64,000 bases of DNA from positions 496,001-560,000 of the forward strand of contig JAJKFH010000913.1 in NCBI GenBank assembly GCA_023333565.1. The letters are read 5' to 3'. Position numbers and translations under genes: made by a program. Below the pieces are notes generated by a model, which saw only the letters and a list, made by a program, of their open reading frames with translations, was not told where the DNA came from and did no database searches. Positions within the stretch are counted from its first letter, which is position 1; every line of letters starts with the position of its first letter. Below are positions 1 through 14,159 of this stretch, in pieces. Source of the DNA: Puffinus mauretanicus. Taxonomy: Eukaryota > Chordata > Aves > Procellariiformes > Procellariidae.

Positions 1-352
1 TTATCCAATTTCCATACACTATAGGGAGAAAAAAACCTGTTTGTTTTAAATCTGATAATGGAAATTTCAAATGCTTCCAGACTCCATCTTTTATCAAGGG
101 GTGGGTTGAAAATTCCAGGCTTAAAATTCCTTTATAAGTAAAGTCAGAATATTACAGGTCTCCCTTTTACCATTAATGAAGGTTGACATACTACATTTGC
201 AAAACCTTTAGAAATAATTTAATAAACCAGATCTTTTTTATTTTTAACAGAATGTTATGGTACCTGCCTACAGCAAGAGGGCTAATATAACTCAGACACT
301 GAATCTGGAATATTGTCTGTCTTCTAGCAGTAAATACTAAAGTACGGTGTGT
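1..352. other. Unique AT-rich DNA, no gene seen
   Basis: No recognisable exon, repeat family or RNA gene. The short open frame on the minus strand here (about 60 codons) has no motif and lies in AT-rich DNA where frames of that size arise by chance. Confidence 0.6.
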
Positions 353-390
353 TTTATGGTCAGATATGTTCACACATATCTGACCATAAA
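353..390. repeat. Perfect inverted repeat, 17-bp arms, 4-nt loop
   Basis: The left arm, 353-369, reads TTTATGGTCAGATATGT, and 374-390 is its exact reverse complement. The spacer is TCAC. Transcribed from either strand it would fold into an uninterrupted 17-bp hairpin. The immediately flanking bases (352 and 391) do not pair, so the perfect stem ends there. The stem is shorter than a typical animal pre-miRNA hairpin and the 4-nt loop is tight, so a cruciform-forming palindrome or the remnant of a small inverted-repeat element is as likely as an RNA gene. The sequence alone cannot decide its function. Confidence 0.85.
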
Positions 391-3300
391 TCAGTGCCTC
401 AAGCTTCCCTCAAGGAAAGTTGAAAGAGTGCACCTCACAAGAGAGGAAAATGCATTTACAATTACTGCAGCTATAAAACAAACTGACATAACCCAAAGCA
501 ACAAATATGGGGAAGGAAATCTTCTGGGGCCACATCACTGCTCTGAGAAGATTTCCACTTTTTGGTTTTATTTCCTATCAGTGATCCAGTGTGGTTTACA
601 AATGGAATAAAATCTATTCATTACGTTCCCTAATATTCAAAAAGCTGTATCCCTTCTTTGGAGTAATTTTCTTACAGAAGCAGCATAACACAGAGCTCAA
701 AGAAACTGATACTTGATCTTTTTCCTAGAAGATTTTCTCTTTTGTAGTCAGAATTGTATCCAATTCAGTTTGCTGTACGTGCACTCTGATTTGCAGGTGT
801 TTCATCAATTTGGGGGGCATAAGGGAAGAAGGTGGAGAAGGTAGAAGAGTTTTACTATAAATGAAAATGGGCTTGTAAGTCCTCATTTCAGGTAAAAGAA
901 CTGAGAATTTCATCTAGTTTCTGCTAGAAATCTCTCCCAGCACCATTTTCTTATTTGAGGTTTGCACTGCTCAGATTACATTACGATACAGCTTATTTCA
1001 TTATAACTGCATCTAATTGATGGTACTCACTTAAGATTTTATCACTTGTACTGATTCTCAGTGGCATTTAGAGAGGAGACTGGGCAATTTGGATGGAATT
1101 CAATTTTTGAATACATGTTTTAGACCCATTTATCATTTATTGCTGTTATCAAGATGGTGGTGTACGTAACTAAAGAAGGCTATATCATGAACAAAGGAGG
1201 AATGTTCTGAATTTATGCTGAAATTAAAAAAAAAAGATTCTAAAGTCACTTGATGCTAACTCATGGCCATACTTAATAGTTTAATGTGATTTTTTAATCA
1301 TCACAGAATTTTTGAACCCTGGCAATTAACTTTCTGTCTTGAAGTTATTGCTTCCTACTAGGACCAGTACTGAGCTAACACATTCTAGTAGGAGTTAAAA
1401 AGAAAAAAGCTTTGTAAAGAAGTTACCCTTGAAGGCAAGGATTTAGTAGTACTCACAAAAGAGTTAGATGTATGTGGACAGTGAGAGTTTACAAACAATA
1501 CCTCAAATAATTAAAAGCTTGTCACATTACTGGTGCTGGTGAATTGAATAAGATTATGACAAAACTGTACACCATATCTTGCCTTGATATTGTGCCTTAA
1601 AAGCCATCTCTGAAGCATAGGTATTTTAGACCTTAGTGAGCCATTGTCACCAAGGTGATATACAAAGAAAGAGGAATGTCACTGAGTAAAGTAGCAGAAT
1701 TATAGCATGTAGCTGAATTACAGGAGCTTTTTTTTTTGTTTGTTGGTTTTTTTTGAAAGACATTCTGCTTTTTCTGGTTATGTCTAAGTGACAGCTGGTT
1801 CACTCTTCCACCTGAAATCTGAAGTTAGAATTTCTACTTTGTTTTCTAAATTGAAGAGCTCTCTCCTACCAAGCATCTTCTCATCTGGGTGCGTTTAACT
1901 TAAGAAAGTCTCTCTTGCTTTTCTTTTTCATAATTTGAGTTGGTTGGAAGGTCAGGTTATGGAATATCAATTAATTCTAATATTTATTATCTTTCCTCCC
2001 CATTTTAAACATGCGTTTTTGAAGCAGAGTCCAGTAGTGAAAAAAGAACTAATTTCAGGTCTGTGGTCATGTGTAATGGCTACTAACAGAAATGTATCTA
2101 TTAATTAGATATTCATCTTCTACCATATAATAAAATATGTATTAATGGCTTTAATGTACATCATTGCATTTTCTGAAAACACAGGTAAGAAACAAGTCTT
2201 GACTTTCCTAACTTTCTTCCTTCATGGTTTGTGAAACTTCATGAACTCAAAGTGTCTGTGAGTGCTAAGTCATGTGACGTGCCCAGAAGAAGGCATGGAA
2301 AGGAAAAAAGCACCCAAACCCGAAGCTTTATTCTTACATTATTCCTCTCTCTGCGTCTTACCACTCTGGGCCACTTCAATCTGACCCTTATGAAAGTTCA
2401 ACACAGCAGCTGGTCACAAGGTTTCTGGCATCCAAACAACTTCAGAACTGCTGAGACTATTTATCATCCAGCATCTCCTGAAAATATCAATGGGTTGACT
2501 CGGACTAGGCTTGATGAAGGCATTAGAGTTTAATAATGTGTTTTCATTTCCGTGACAGGCTAGTTTATATAAGATTAAGTTCATCTTTATTTGTTAAAAT
2601 TCTGCCCAAAATGGAAAGGCACTCATTGATTTTTCTGTTCAGCCATTACTGTTGTGCTAACTTCTTTCCATCTTAATGGTCATTTTAAAAAATTGGTCAT
2701 GACTTCAGTACTGAGTCTTCATGAGATACCTTGTTGCTACACTTAATAGCAGGTTGTTAAGGGTGTAATGGCTTTGGATTGTGACTCAGTTATTCAGCAA
2801 TGAATAGATATAAAATATGCAGTGAAATAGCAGGCATTGCCTGCTGGTGAAAAAGCTGGCCTTAGAGTGTTTCTTTTCCCAAAATGTAATGAATCATTTC
2901 AGCACTTAAAAAAGTGAGTGAATGGCACTGACCTGCATCAGGCAGAGCATAAGCACGTGATTCACAAACTTGCTCGACTGAAAATCTACTGAAACCTGTA
3001 CAGTCCTCTGAGAGTTGCATTATGCTTTCAGGTCATCAAATAAATGCTGGAACACCCTGTATATTTCTGTGTAGGGTTTTAAAGATCTTTAGAAATAGAA
3101 AGCAGTAGTGTTCTGATTATTTTTTTACTTTAATCTGAAATTGGTTTTCCAAACCAAGAGTTCTATGCAGCACATACATTACTGCTACTTAAGCCTGACC
3201 CCATGAGATTCGGCAGTCCTTTTGAATACCCACTTTCCAAAAAAAGGTGTTTTAAAGGTTGAGTTTACTCTCATGAACGTTGACTGCCTTTGAAACTAGA

Positions 3301-6300
3301 ACTCCCTAAAGGCAGGGAAAGTATTTTCTTACTTCCACTGTAGCTTTACTCAATCAGCATGGTTGGTGCAAAGGAGGGAACTGCCAGACTTAACAAAGTC
3401 CTTGGCAAAAGGAATGAAACTTGACAAATGAGATAGTAGGGGATGAAAAGGACTTGCTCTGAGCAGGCGGCAAATATGAGAAGGATCATAAAATTGATTG
3501 AGGCTTAAAGAGACAGTAAGTTAGGAGTTAAGAGGAAAAGAAGGGTCTGGTTGAGAAGGAGACCTGGAGGAAATGAGGTTTAAATGCACCTCAGGTGTGG
3601 CAAAGTTTTAAAGATTTAACCTAATGATCGTGTTCCCTAAACCTAGCGACATATCTTAGCAGCTTTGTGTTCAAGATTCCACAACTTGAAATCATTGTAC
3701 ATAGAAATCACTGACCATAAGCTTTTGTATTCAGTCAGGGTTATAGCCATATCAGTGATCCATGAAGCAGAAAAGAAATAATTTTCAAAGTTAGTTCAAA
3801 GCCTTAGAAAAGTTAACATCTTCAGGTCAAGATCTATTTAACCTGAGCTGGATTACTGTAGGAGAGGAGTGAAAAATATTTAGCTGTTTCTTTAAAGGGT
3901 TATAGGATTTTTTTGGTGGGAATTGTCAATTACTGAAACGTGTGAGTTTTCATAGAGACATATTTGTTTCTCTTTCATGAAGAAAGTTCTTTTAGGTCCA
4001 AAATAGAATCTGTGATCAAATTTGATCATTTCTTGGTACAGCTCCATTGCTGGGATATTCCAATACAAGTATGTGTTTATGTGACTCTTTTTTGCTGTTG
4101 TTTTTTTTGAAAAAAAAGAACTTTCTTAATCTTTCACAGTATGAAAAATCAGTCTTTTCCTTACATCTGTTGCTAGATGACAGGTTTACTTTTTCTTTCC
4201 CCTTAATGCAAGGAGTTAAATACAGCAAAGAGTATATTTAGTAATATTAACAAAACTCGAAGCAATATTATTTTATCTGCAGTTGTAACTGTGAAGAAAT
4301 AAGTCCTAATAATGGTAAAGCTATAACCCTACCAAATCAAGAGTTTCTGTGTAAGAGCACACTATTGCTATGGCTGTTTCTGAACCCTGTGCAGCTTTCT
4401 CTCTACTAAATATCTCTAAATATACATTTCCGATTTTGACCTGTCATTGGAATATCGGCAAGATAACAGAGAATAAAAGTATTTGATGCTTTTTTCACTC
4501 AAGGGTCAATCTCAGTGTTGTATTTTGCCAGTTAATTCTGAAAAACAGCATGATGTATGGGTATTGTAGAAAATGTTTTTATTGGCACTTACTGATACTG
4601 TTCATTTCTTCATCTCCTCTTTCTTTCTTTCTGCTCATGCACATTTGTATAAACACCTTTTAATAGACATCTTGGGAAAGGTGTGTAAGTGCTGTTTTTA
4701 TTAATTTAACATCTACAATTTGAGAGCAACTAAATTGTACTGAAGAAGGAAGAAGATTCACAAAGTTAATAAGGATGCTAGCAAAGAAAATGGACATGTC
4801 ATGAATTAAAAACAATAAAAAACCAACAACCCAAACCCCTTGAGTGTATAGGTTTGGTCTGTCATCTGCTAAACAACTATTTGAGTACCTATGTGAATCA
4901 TTATGCCTAGCACACCCTTCTAAATCAGACCCTAAATACATTTGAATCACTGTGGTAAACTGAGTTTCCCACTTCTGTACAGTAAATAAGAATGTATAAA
5001 GCCTCTGATCTCCTGAATACTGTGATCAATTTACAAGCTCAAATAATTAAAAATGTTTTCATTGTCCTTTAAAGTTTATGTTGATTTAAAACTACAAAGT
5101 TAATTTAATATGGTCCCATCAAAAATTGCAAAGAACAGAAACTTTCCTAGCATAAAGTTACTGTATGTTGTGTGAAATACAGTATCAGATTGGTAATGAG
5201 ATGAATTCTACTGAAATTTTCCTCTGAAGATTATTGTAATTTTAGATATTCCATCAGAATCTAGTAGCTTGAAACATCTTACTGCTTCTGTGTGTTTTTC
5301 CTTGCAAAGATGAGTTAATAATGAGTCAGAACAAATACAGAAATAACTGTGCAGGTGTTCAGTGAGATGAATTTTCCAGCAGGTTTTTAGAAATGAACTA
5401 AAGCCTGTTTCAGTCTCTTTGGATGAATTCTGCAGTATGGTGCAATGCAGGTGAAATATATAATCTGTTGCATTTACAGAATAAATGCAAGGAACTATGA
5501 ATTACAGGATCCTATCACCAGAGGTTTTGGCGATATTTTAAATGACAGAGTAAATGGCAAGATGTTTGTTTAGTTACCAGAACACTGCAAGGCTAGTGGA
5601 GCCCTGTAATTTAATGATTGTGCTCTTCCTTATTTGTTCTTAAATTAAATAAGATTTTTCAATCTGTTCTTGTTAAAAATTATTTGATGAGATTTTTTTT
5701 TTCTGCTGAAGAGTCGTGGTAGCATTAAGTTCCCTTAATGCAGAGGAGGCTAACAGTTTAAGACTCCAAACTGCTCCTTCCCTGACACGTTTAAATGTCT
5801 CACTCCTAGTGTCATACAAAGGCACACTGAAGTGATAGATGTTTGAAAAACTTCCAGAAATGCTGGACTTAGGGCATCCAAACAAGTTTCTGGCAGAATT
5901 AGGTTTGAATGCTAGGTTATCAATTGTTGTGATTGATTTTCAGTGTAGTTGTTGAAGTGAACATACAGAAGACTCAGAAATCCCTAAGTGACTTTCTATT
6001 CTAGATAATGTATAGAGCTGTTTGACTTGCTTAGGAGGAGTAAACGTGGACCTCCTACACAAAAGAGGGTAAGATGGACCTAGAGGTACTCTGCTTTCTA
6101 CACTTTCTACATTTCTGAAGCACAGTGCAGACCGTTAGTGGTCACCTCTGCCATCACAATATTCTAAAGAAACCCCAATGTTTGTGGCTTGGCTGCTGTA
6201 TTTGCCACAGTGGGATTGCTCTGACCTATTTGTTTCCTCATTGTGGTTGTGTCCCTGATTTTGGTCAGGAACACCAAATGGTCAGATGCAGCTGCAGTGG

Positions 6301-9300
6301 AGCTAGTGAAATATCATCCTCTCCACCTGGCTACCGTATGACCTCTCCAGCTGGTTTGCAGAACTCCTTCAGCCTAGAGGATAGAAAAAAGACAAAGCCT
6401 GCAAGCTCCAAAGCTGTGCTAGCTATTGCCTCATCTCAGCAAGGGGCAAACTGTCTTCACAAAGCACTTTCTAATTCTGCTTGACTAGGGAGTTTCCAAA
6501 CAAATCTGTGCTGCAAAGAGACCCAGGTGGTAATGCTGTGATTTGGATTTAGTCCCACTGAAATGGGTTGGGAAGGAAAGAGGAAAGGGCGTGAGTGGGG
6601 CTGGGGAGAGGGGTTATGGTCCCCTGTCTGAGCAAGTTGCAAGGCACTATTAAAAGCTTTTAAGCTGTTAGCCTAAATTTAGATTCAGCCCAGGGCCACT
6701 CAGGAATGTGAGCTATATGAACACCAAGGCTTTGCTATTTCAGGAGAGGTGTCTTACATGAAGGACGCAGGTGAAACATGAAGTGATGGGGAAGGCAGTA
6801 AGAACATGTCGGAGAACCAGTACTGTGGCCCTGAGGAAAGAAGTCAGGGGTCTTAGAACTCTGAGGGAAGGTAAACAACAAATCTGTCTCCTGAATGGAT
6901 TTTCCCTGTCTGATTACAGGACTTCGATGTTCTTTTAAAAGAAGCTGGCTTGCGTCAGGGTATTATTATTCTTTGAGGATTTTATCTATCCTAACAACCT
7001 TAGCATCCTGAATTTTGGCTGTTTGAGATGAAACAGGGCAGCAGTATCTACGAGAGCAAAGCGAGTGATCTTTGCCAGACCTGCCAATTCCTGGCTCTGC
7101 CCTAGATTCCCCCCAAGACACTCTAACAGCAGTTTTCTCCTAACATCCCCAGCACACTGACAAAGTAACCAATTAATCAGTTTGTCCACTAATCTATTGT
7201 ATCATTGATTCCTTCTAAACCACTGTCTATCATCACAGCTCCATTTCGGATTGCCTGTAAGCACTTCTGTCTTTTTCTTGTCTTCAGCTGAAACTGGGGG
7301 TCAACAATACAGTGAACCAAAACCCCAACAGCAATAAATTCAAGTCAAAAGTATTCAAAATTTTTTGATGGGTTAATTTTGTATCAGGGTATTTCTTGAG
7401 ATCACTAACTTTATGCTGAATTAAATATTGTCTTCTCTAGGACTTAAATTATTTCCACACTATTTTCACTCTCAAAATGTTTTTCTCCAGTGTACTCATG
7501 CCTTCAGAAAGATGTTGAAAATCCTTCTCTGAATTGCTACTTAATTATTCTTCACTCATCCCCACTTTTTGGTCCCTTACGAATAACAAGGTTTCTGGTG
7601 TTGCTTTCAAAGGACTGAGTTTTCTAAGAAGCACTAAAAAATATATTCTTTGTTTAAATTTAAGCTTATGATCTACTTTAAAGTTTGAAGAACAATTTCC
7701 TTTTATGATACTAATTTCAGGTTGTCATTTCATGCTTCTTGTTCATATCTAATTTATTAGATCACTTTGTACAGACTTTTTCTTTCAATCTAAGTCAGTA
7801 CCTGTAATTAAAGCTGTCTGTAACTAATAATGAGTAATTTATTGCACAAAAATGTTTCTGTTTTTTAAAAAATGTAAAATGTGCATGGTGAAGATTTCTA
7901 AGCTTCCATACTATTTGCAGATGAATCATATATGGACTCATGTATAGACAGATGTCCAAAAAAAGTTGCTGTTTTTGATGGCAGATTTGGTTAATTTAAA
8001 CAAGTAACGCTTTGTCAAGAGCTGTTGATGGTGTACTGAGGTGCAGAGTTCACAGCTTTCAATGATATCTAGTTAGGAAAGTCAAATTTGCTTTTGGCAG
8101 CATATAATTTAAAAAAAAAATCAACTCTAAATCTGTTTCTTTCTAGAATGACATTTTACCAATTTCTCTTCAGTAGAAATTTCATTTCATTTCATTCACG
8201 TTAATAATAATTTGGCAATTCCAATTGTAACAAACGTGTATGAGATAAAACAAAACATGAACAAAATTATGATCCAGTTATCAAGTACATTCCCCTAGAT
8301 GAGGACTTGTTCAAAGCATGTGTCAAAAACCCCACCATTTTTACAGTGTGATGATTGGTTTCTTAATTATATTGAAGGATGAGGAAGATCTTCCAATGAT
8401 CACAAAAAGTGTGTGTAGGTTTCAGTCACACTGCCTTTCCTAGGTGCCTTATATTGGAAGAAAAGTGGTTTGAAGAAAAATAGAGATACTAGGAGAGGAA
8501 AGATGAAAGTTGTTGAAAGACTAATTTTAAAAAGCAATAATTTGTAACAAATACAAAAAGGGAAGTAACTAACTCGATAAAATTAGAGATTATAAAATGA
8601 AAGAGAATTTACAAGGAGCAAAAGATATCAGGGGAATTTTGTTCTATGGTTGAACTGAAGAAAGTAAATTTTTAAAAGTGTAATAACTGGCACGATTGAA
8701 AGGAATATTGTATGTTCTACAGAAGTTGAAATATGTTGTTCTTTAAGGCTTTATTTTCATAAGTAATTTTAAATTTTCTCTGTCCTTAAACAATTACAAT
8801 ATGTTGAAATTATTACTACTTCCCTGTAAATTATATATACATTTTCTTCTCCAAGTATTTAAGATATTAACTTATTAGCTGATATATTTTCTTACTGTTG
8901 ACTTTCCAACTCAACAAAGTGAAATGAACAAACTTAGAAAATTGACAAAAAAAGTTATTAGCTAACAAAAAATCTATTAATTCTTTGAATTATTGTTCTT
9001 GAATACCTGTATTCAATATTTGCTTAGTTCTGGCTATAGAATCCATTTGCTTTTATATGGGATGTGGGTGTGTATATTAATGCAAGATTTATGAGAAAGG
9101 TGAGTTTGATTTTTGTAATAGTTGACTGAATAGAATAAATACAGCAACTGCTTCCACAGGACATAAAGCTTGTTGCACATTTATAATTTAGTTTACGGAA
9201 AAAGGCCAATACTTTTCCTTCTTTGCACGAATGTTAAGGTGTATTGCTGTTTAGAATACAGAACCCTCCAGCTCTTGCATGCTGTGTTACAATTTTAACT

Positions 9301-10309
9301 GTAAATACAAGATAGTATCCTATTTATGCATTCCAGTCTCAAAAGGTAATTTAATTGGTGTATTCCAACTACTATTGCTTATTTCACACTTCAATAGGTA
9401 AAGATGCATTGATAATCGAAGTTTCAAACTGTAATTAACGTTAGCTTTAGGTTCCTGACAATGAAATGATTACATTTTTATGTATGTCTTGATACACCAA
9501 GTTAATCTAACCTGTGAATGAATAACGAAAGGAACGCACATTTACTCTCTAATTCAAATCACTACATGTAATTATGTGTTCTCTGCAACTACCAAGGAGG
9601 AAAAAAGTAAGATACTACCAGCAGTAAAATCTGTATGGATGTCCCTCATTCATCTATTTCAGCTCTGTAGGTGATTACAGTGAGCTGTGGATGATCTGTT
9701 TCATCTCATTTGTTTCCACACTGTTATTTCATATGCTACTCAGTTACAGAACAGTGCTCGTTTTCTTCATTTGCATGAGTTTGGGTAAAAGGTAACAGGG
9801 TGGCTGTCTGAAGAAGAAAGGTGAGATTTTTCCATCGTGCCATGCAAGTTTGCTACACAAAGCCCTACCACCACCCCTCCAGTGAAAGAGTCTTTCAGAA
9901 TCTATTTTATTACATTTTCCTTGAAGCTACAAAGCAGTCTTCCAATTACTTTTATGATTCTGAAGTAGTTAGTCATCTTGCTTCTTTTTAATATAGGCCA
10001 GGGAACATGCAGCTATAAATCACTAGCAAGCAGGATCTAAAAACATGACAGTGAGGCAAAGAATCTGTTTCTAAATCATTGGATCAGCAATTCTGTTTCT
10101 TTACTGTGCTCTAGTGTTGATTAAACCAAGCTAAACTTTAGTAACAGATTTTATTGCCTGTTATGGTCATTACAAGTAACGAGTAAGGTAAAAGCAAAAT
10201 ATTATCCTAATGCACCTTGCTACACTAAGTGTTTTTAATAAAAGTACAGTGACGAGGTTTATAAGCAGAAGTTTTCAGCAATAAAGCACAAGGAGGTGAA
10301 ACTGAAAGA
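391..10309. other. AT-rich intergenic DNA, no gene recognised
   Basis: About 9.9 kb without a recognisable gene, RNA or young transposon. Visible structure is minor: a purine-rich (+ strand) stretch around 3.36-3.60 kb, a more GC-balanced block around 6.05-6.9 kb holding an unmatched 119-codon frame at 6125-6484, and short A or T runs. The 6125 frame has scattered cysteines but no ordered domain, no membrane segment and no recognisable family, so I do not call it a gene. Decayed ancient repeats could be present that I cannot recognise by eye. Confidence 0.5.
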
Positions 10310-10462
10310 GCAAAGCTGCTGGGAGTCTCCCGTGCCCTGCGAGGCCGGAGGCTGGAGAGCTGGGCTCTGGGCTCGGCGCTGGGAGCGGATCAGCTCTGCT
10401 AAGGGCAGCTGCGAGCCCTTGGCGCTGCCAGCACGCCCGCCTCGCCTGGCGCTACCAAGGGC
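10310..10462. promoter_or_regulatory. Small, very CpG-dense GC-rich patch
   Basis: Roughly 150 bp of strongly GC-rich DNA in an AT-rich setting, with about a dozen CpG dinucleotides by eye between 10325 and 10455. Methylated DNA normally loses CpGs, so this density suggests either germline-unmethylated regulatory DNA or recent arrival. It is shorter than the usual 200-bp minimum for a CpG island. A 6-bp inverted repeat (AAGGGC/GCCCTT) lies within it around 10400-10420. No clear TATA box, start codon or splice site ties it to a gene. Alternatives are a short orphan promoter, an enhancer, or a fragment of a GC-rich repeat. Confidence 0.5.
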
Positions 10463-13400
10463 ACTCTCTTAATTTTGCTTTGGAAAATTAAATGCGTGCA
10501 AAGCAGCTGTGAATATATTTTTCAACGACAAATACACTTATTACAACATTTTAAGAAAATATAACACATTTTAAGCAAATATAACCAAAAAATGTTCAGA
10601 ATAATTGTTACTTGTGAAAGAGCTATTGATCTACTTTTTAATAAAAACTGGAAACCAGATTTGGCTGTTTCAGTAGGAAGTGGGGAAAACGTAGTTTGAG
10701 GAGCTCCATATTCTGTTGAAAGGGCATATATGTATAGGAGGGCAGTTAATATTTATTCTTTCATGCATAGTCTTTGTTCTTCTCAGTTCCTGCCTGTTTT
10801 CATCTGTATTCCCACTGATACCTTTTGTTCTCCCTTTAACTCCTCACCCATTCTTTGCACTCCCACAGACTTTCTCCCTTAACACGTTTTCTGTAGGGAG
10901 CAGTGGACACAAATGCTTTCATTTAGAAATTCCATCTGGGACCTTCTCAGTTCATGACAGGAAGAAAAGGAAAAAATAAAGGGGAAGTCAGGCAGGATAA
11001 TAAGCCGGGAAATCAGCGTATCTCCTGTGCCTCTAAATTCTCTTCACAAATCAAGTGGTGCCTGCCTGAGGTACTAAAATGCAGGTCACAAAAGGCTGAG
11101 CAGATATACGAAATAAGATGATGCTAATATTTTGGATTTGGCTCCTTTTTAGTGAAACAGCGCTGGATAGACTAATTTGAGTCATAGATACATTAGATAA
11201 ATACTTTTTATCCAGGCTCCCCAAACCAAATAATTAGTATCTGCATTGTAGGAGTCTTGTAAGAATGGTTTCTGAACTCCATAGTAGTGCTGAAAAGTTT
11301 GGTGAAGACGCTGTGATCTAAGTGTGACGTATGAAGTGGTGTCTGCAGAAACTTCCAGTAGAGAAAAGCTGCCCTATCTGCTGGCCCACACTGGTGCCTG
11401 GGGCAGGCTGCCTGGGGACCTGCATCCCACCCTGCGCTGTGCCCTGTTTTCGTGGTGGTCTGTTCCTCAGGAGCCCGTTCTTAGTATTTGGCCCATTTTC
11501 TTAAATCTACGTTAGATATGGATTCAGTACATAAAAGCAGTTAGTGCCCAATGTAGAGGTGGCCAAATTTCCTTGCTGAACTGAACAAATGCCAAAAGCT
11601 TCCTAAGTAACGAAATCCTCCCATACGTATATTACACTGGAGAGAACGATGGGAGTGGTGAATAGCTCTGGGAACAGATCACTGAGGTGACGATACTCTT
11701 CCAAGGGTGCTATATGTCCTTTCTGAGCATGCAGACAAGTCCGTGAAGTTTGTCAAAGAAATCTTGTGTATCTTGTCAAAGTATCTTGTGTCTTGTTTGC
11801 AGTAGCCAGCCTCCTGATAAAACCCACGGCCTCCAGGTCAGCACAGTCCGCTTTCAGATATATGATACAGCCCTGGCATGAGAGCTGCATCTGAATTTCT
11901 TGAGAGCCATAGGAAATTCAAGACTAGGCCCTCCTGAACTATTGTATGAACAGATCAATACCTTGACATTTGTTTAACGGGTGGGAATCTAGATAGATGG
12001 TATTTGGTAACACGCGTTCACTTTATCTCTCATTATTTACTTTTTCACCTAAAACTTCATTTCACCCTGTTTTGCAGGTTTTCAATTACATCCAATTCAA
12101 AACTATGATACTTTAAATAGGATAAATTAACTGATGTTAGTATAAAAGAACACTCTTTCTTCCTTACATTGTCAGGGCTAGTGGAGCACCAATTCTCTTA
12201 ATGGTTGTGATGATATGCAAATATGTTCTTCCATGACAAGCACAGTAAAAGTTAGACTGGGGAAATGCACCCACGGCACTAAAATGGATGCCACTGACAA
12301 TATATTATGTCGATCTGTAATTTCACTTTCTCCTTTTTTCTGTGCTTCGAAGGATAAGAAAAAATGAATTAATACAAATATTATTATATTATGCCATACA
12401 GATTCTCAATGGATTGCATTCATACCCAGCAAAGAGACTGTTCTGTGCGCTGTGCAAACATAAATCTGGTATCAATGCATCAATCGTTTTTTATTTCTTA
12501 TTTTAAAAGGATTTTCTTTTTTTCACAAACCTTATGGACTAAAGGTTTTTACTTCTTCTAGTGAAGGACGAAGAGCAGAAAATAATGTATATATATAAAA
12601 GGAAAAAAAAAAACAGGTTTGCTGTTTCTGATATACTAGGGTAGCATTTGGTCCTTAAGCTACAATAAGTATTGAGGAGCACTCTTTACATCTCATTAGT
12701 ATATATATATATTTTAAGGTATGATATTTAAGGTTATTCCAAGTGACATTTTTCTGTTGTTAGCTTGTGATATTTACCACTTCAAAATTAAAGAGATTTC
12801 TTTATCAGCAGGGATTTGGGGAAGCATATGATACATTTTCACTATGAGACTAGTCACATCTGCCTGTGTTTGGGAGAATTCTTCTGCCTTTGGGGGATCA
12901 ATCGTGTTGAAAAGTCCCCTCATTTTCCCAAGACTATTGTGGTTTGCAAGTTGCCGATTTCTGCCCACTTTGTGGAAAAATTACCAGCCAGTGTGGTATT
13001 TCATTAAAAAAAGAAAAGGGGTAAGGCTAGGATGGACTAAAAGTAAATGTTTCTATCCATATATTTTCACATCCTATCTGTATATAGATGTTCAGGAGAA
13101 ATAATGGTAATTATTATTGTCATTCTGATTTTACTTATTTGCATTTGAATAAACAAGAAAGGGTTTTTACAAATTGAATCTACTTCTGTCAGTGTGACCT
13201 GAGCCACTTTTGACCAAAAATAGATAAATACAATTAATATGTCTCTCCTTCATCTGCTGACCTGGTCATGGACTTTCATAATGTAAGGCCCATTTGTAGA
13301 ACTGGAGGAACTGTTTTTGATGGAAATTAAATTGCTACTGAGAAATGCATTACAAAATTATTTTTGAATTATAGTAAAATTTAATGGGAAAGAAGACATG

Positions 13401-14159
13401 TACATCTCAAAATTATGTAGCTATTTTCAAATTCACTAGTATTTAAAAGGAAAGAGAGAAGACTTGTAAAAACTAAGCCAAATATGATGTTTCCCCAGTT
13501 TCTGCCATTTTTTTCCAAAAGAAATTGAGTAATAATTGCCTGGTTAGTTATTCACTGCAGATGTAAGATATTTTATTTCCTGACATTTTTATGTCTCCAG
13601 ATTTCAGTCCAGATCTGACAAGTGACAGATATCCCATGCCTCATTTGTACATTGAGCTCTTTTTTTCTAAGCATGCCATTGTCTTAAAATACAAATATGG
13701 AAATCAATATACAGATGCTTTTAACAAAGAGAGCATTGAGAAGTATCTGCTGAATTAGCTTCCATGGAATCATCTGTCAATTTACTGACAGCCCAGCTTT
13801 TAACAATGATGGTATAATCTAAAGCGTTCAGTCTAAAGTTGTGTTAGATTTATAATGTTTTAATTGTGATCTACTTTGTTACATTTTGAGTGAGTCAGAC
13901 CAGATGTTATGAGGAATATATTAATTAAATTAGGGGGATATTATAAAGATACATGAGCCCTTTCCGTCTACAGAAAGGTTGAACATTCCTTTTTATTCTT
14001 GCATTTATATTTAATCATTCCAAATGTCATGAATAATTGCATTTTATTAACAACAGTAAAGAAAAACACCCTGTTCTTTTGAACTGAAGCTTGCATGGGG
14101 AGGTGCTTTTTTTTTTTTTTAATTATTATTGTTTATTTTGAATCAAATACTTTTCACTT
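10463..14159. other. AT-rich intergenic DNA
   Basis: No gene recognised. Open frames of 60-90 codons occur on both strands (for example 10716-10979 and 12844-13104) without family motifs. One starts with a hydrophobic stretch (10716), which in T-rich DNA is expected by chance. Confidence 0.5.

Noticed and set aside
6125..6484. 119-codon + strand frame with many cysteines
   Set aside because: Cysteines are not in a recognisable spacing, no family resemblance, and the first ATG is mid-block. GC-balanced DNA gives frames of this size by chance.
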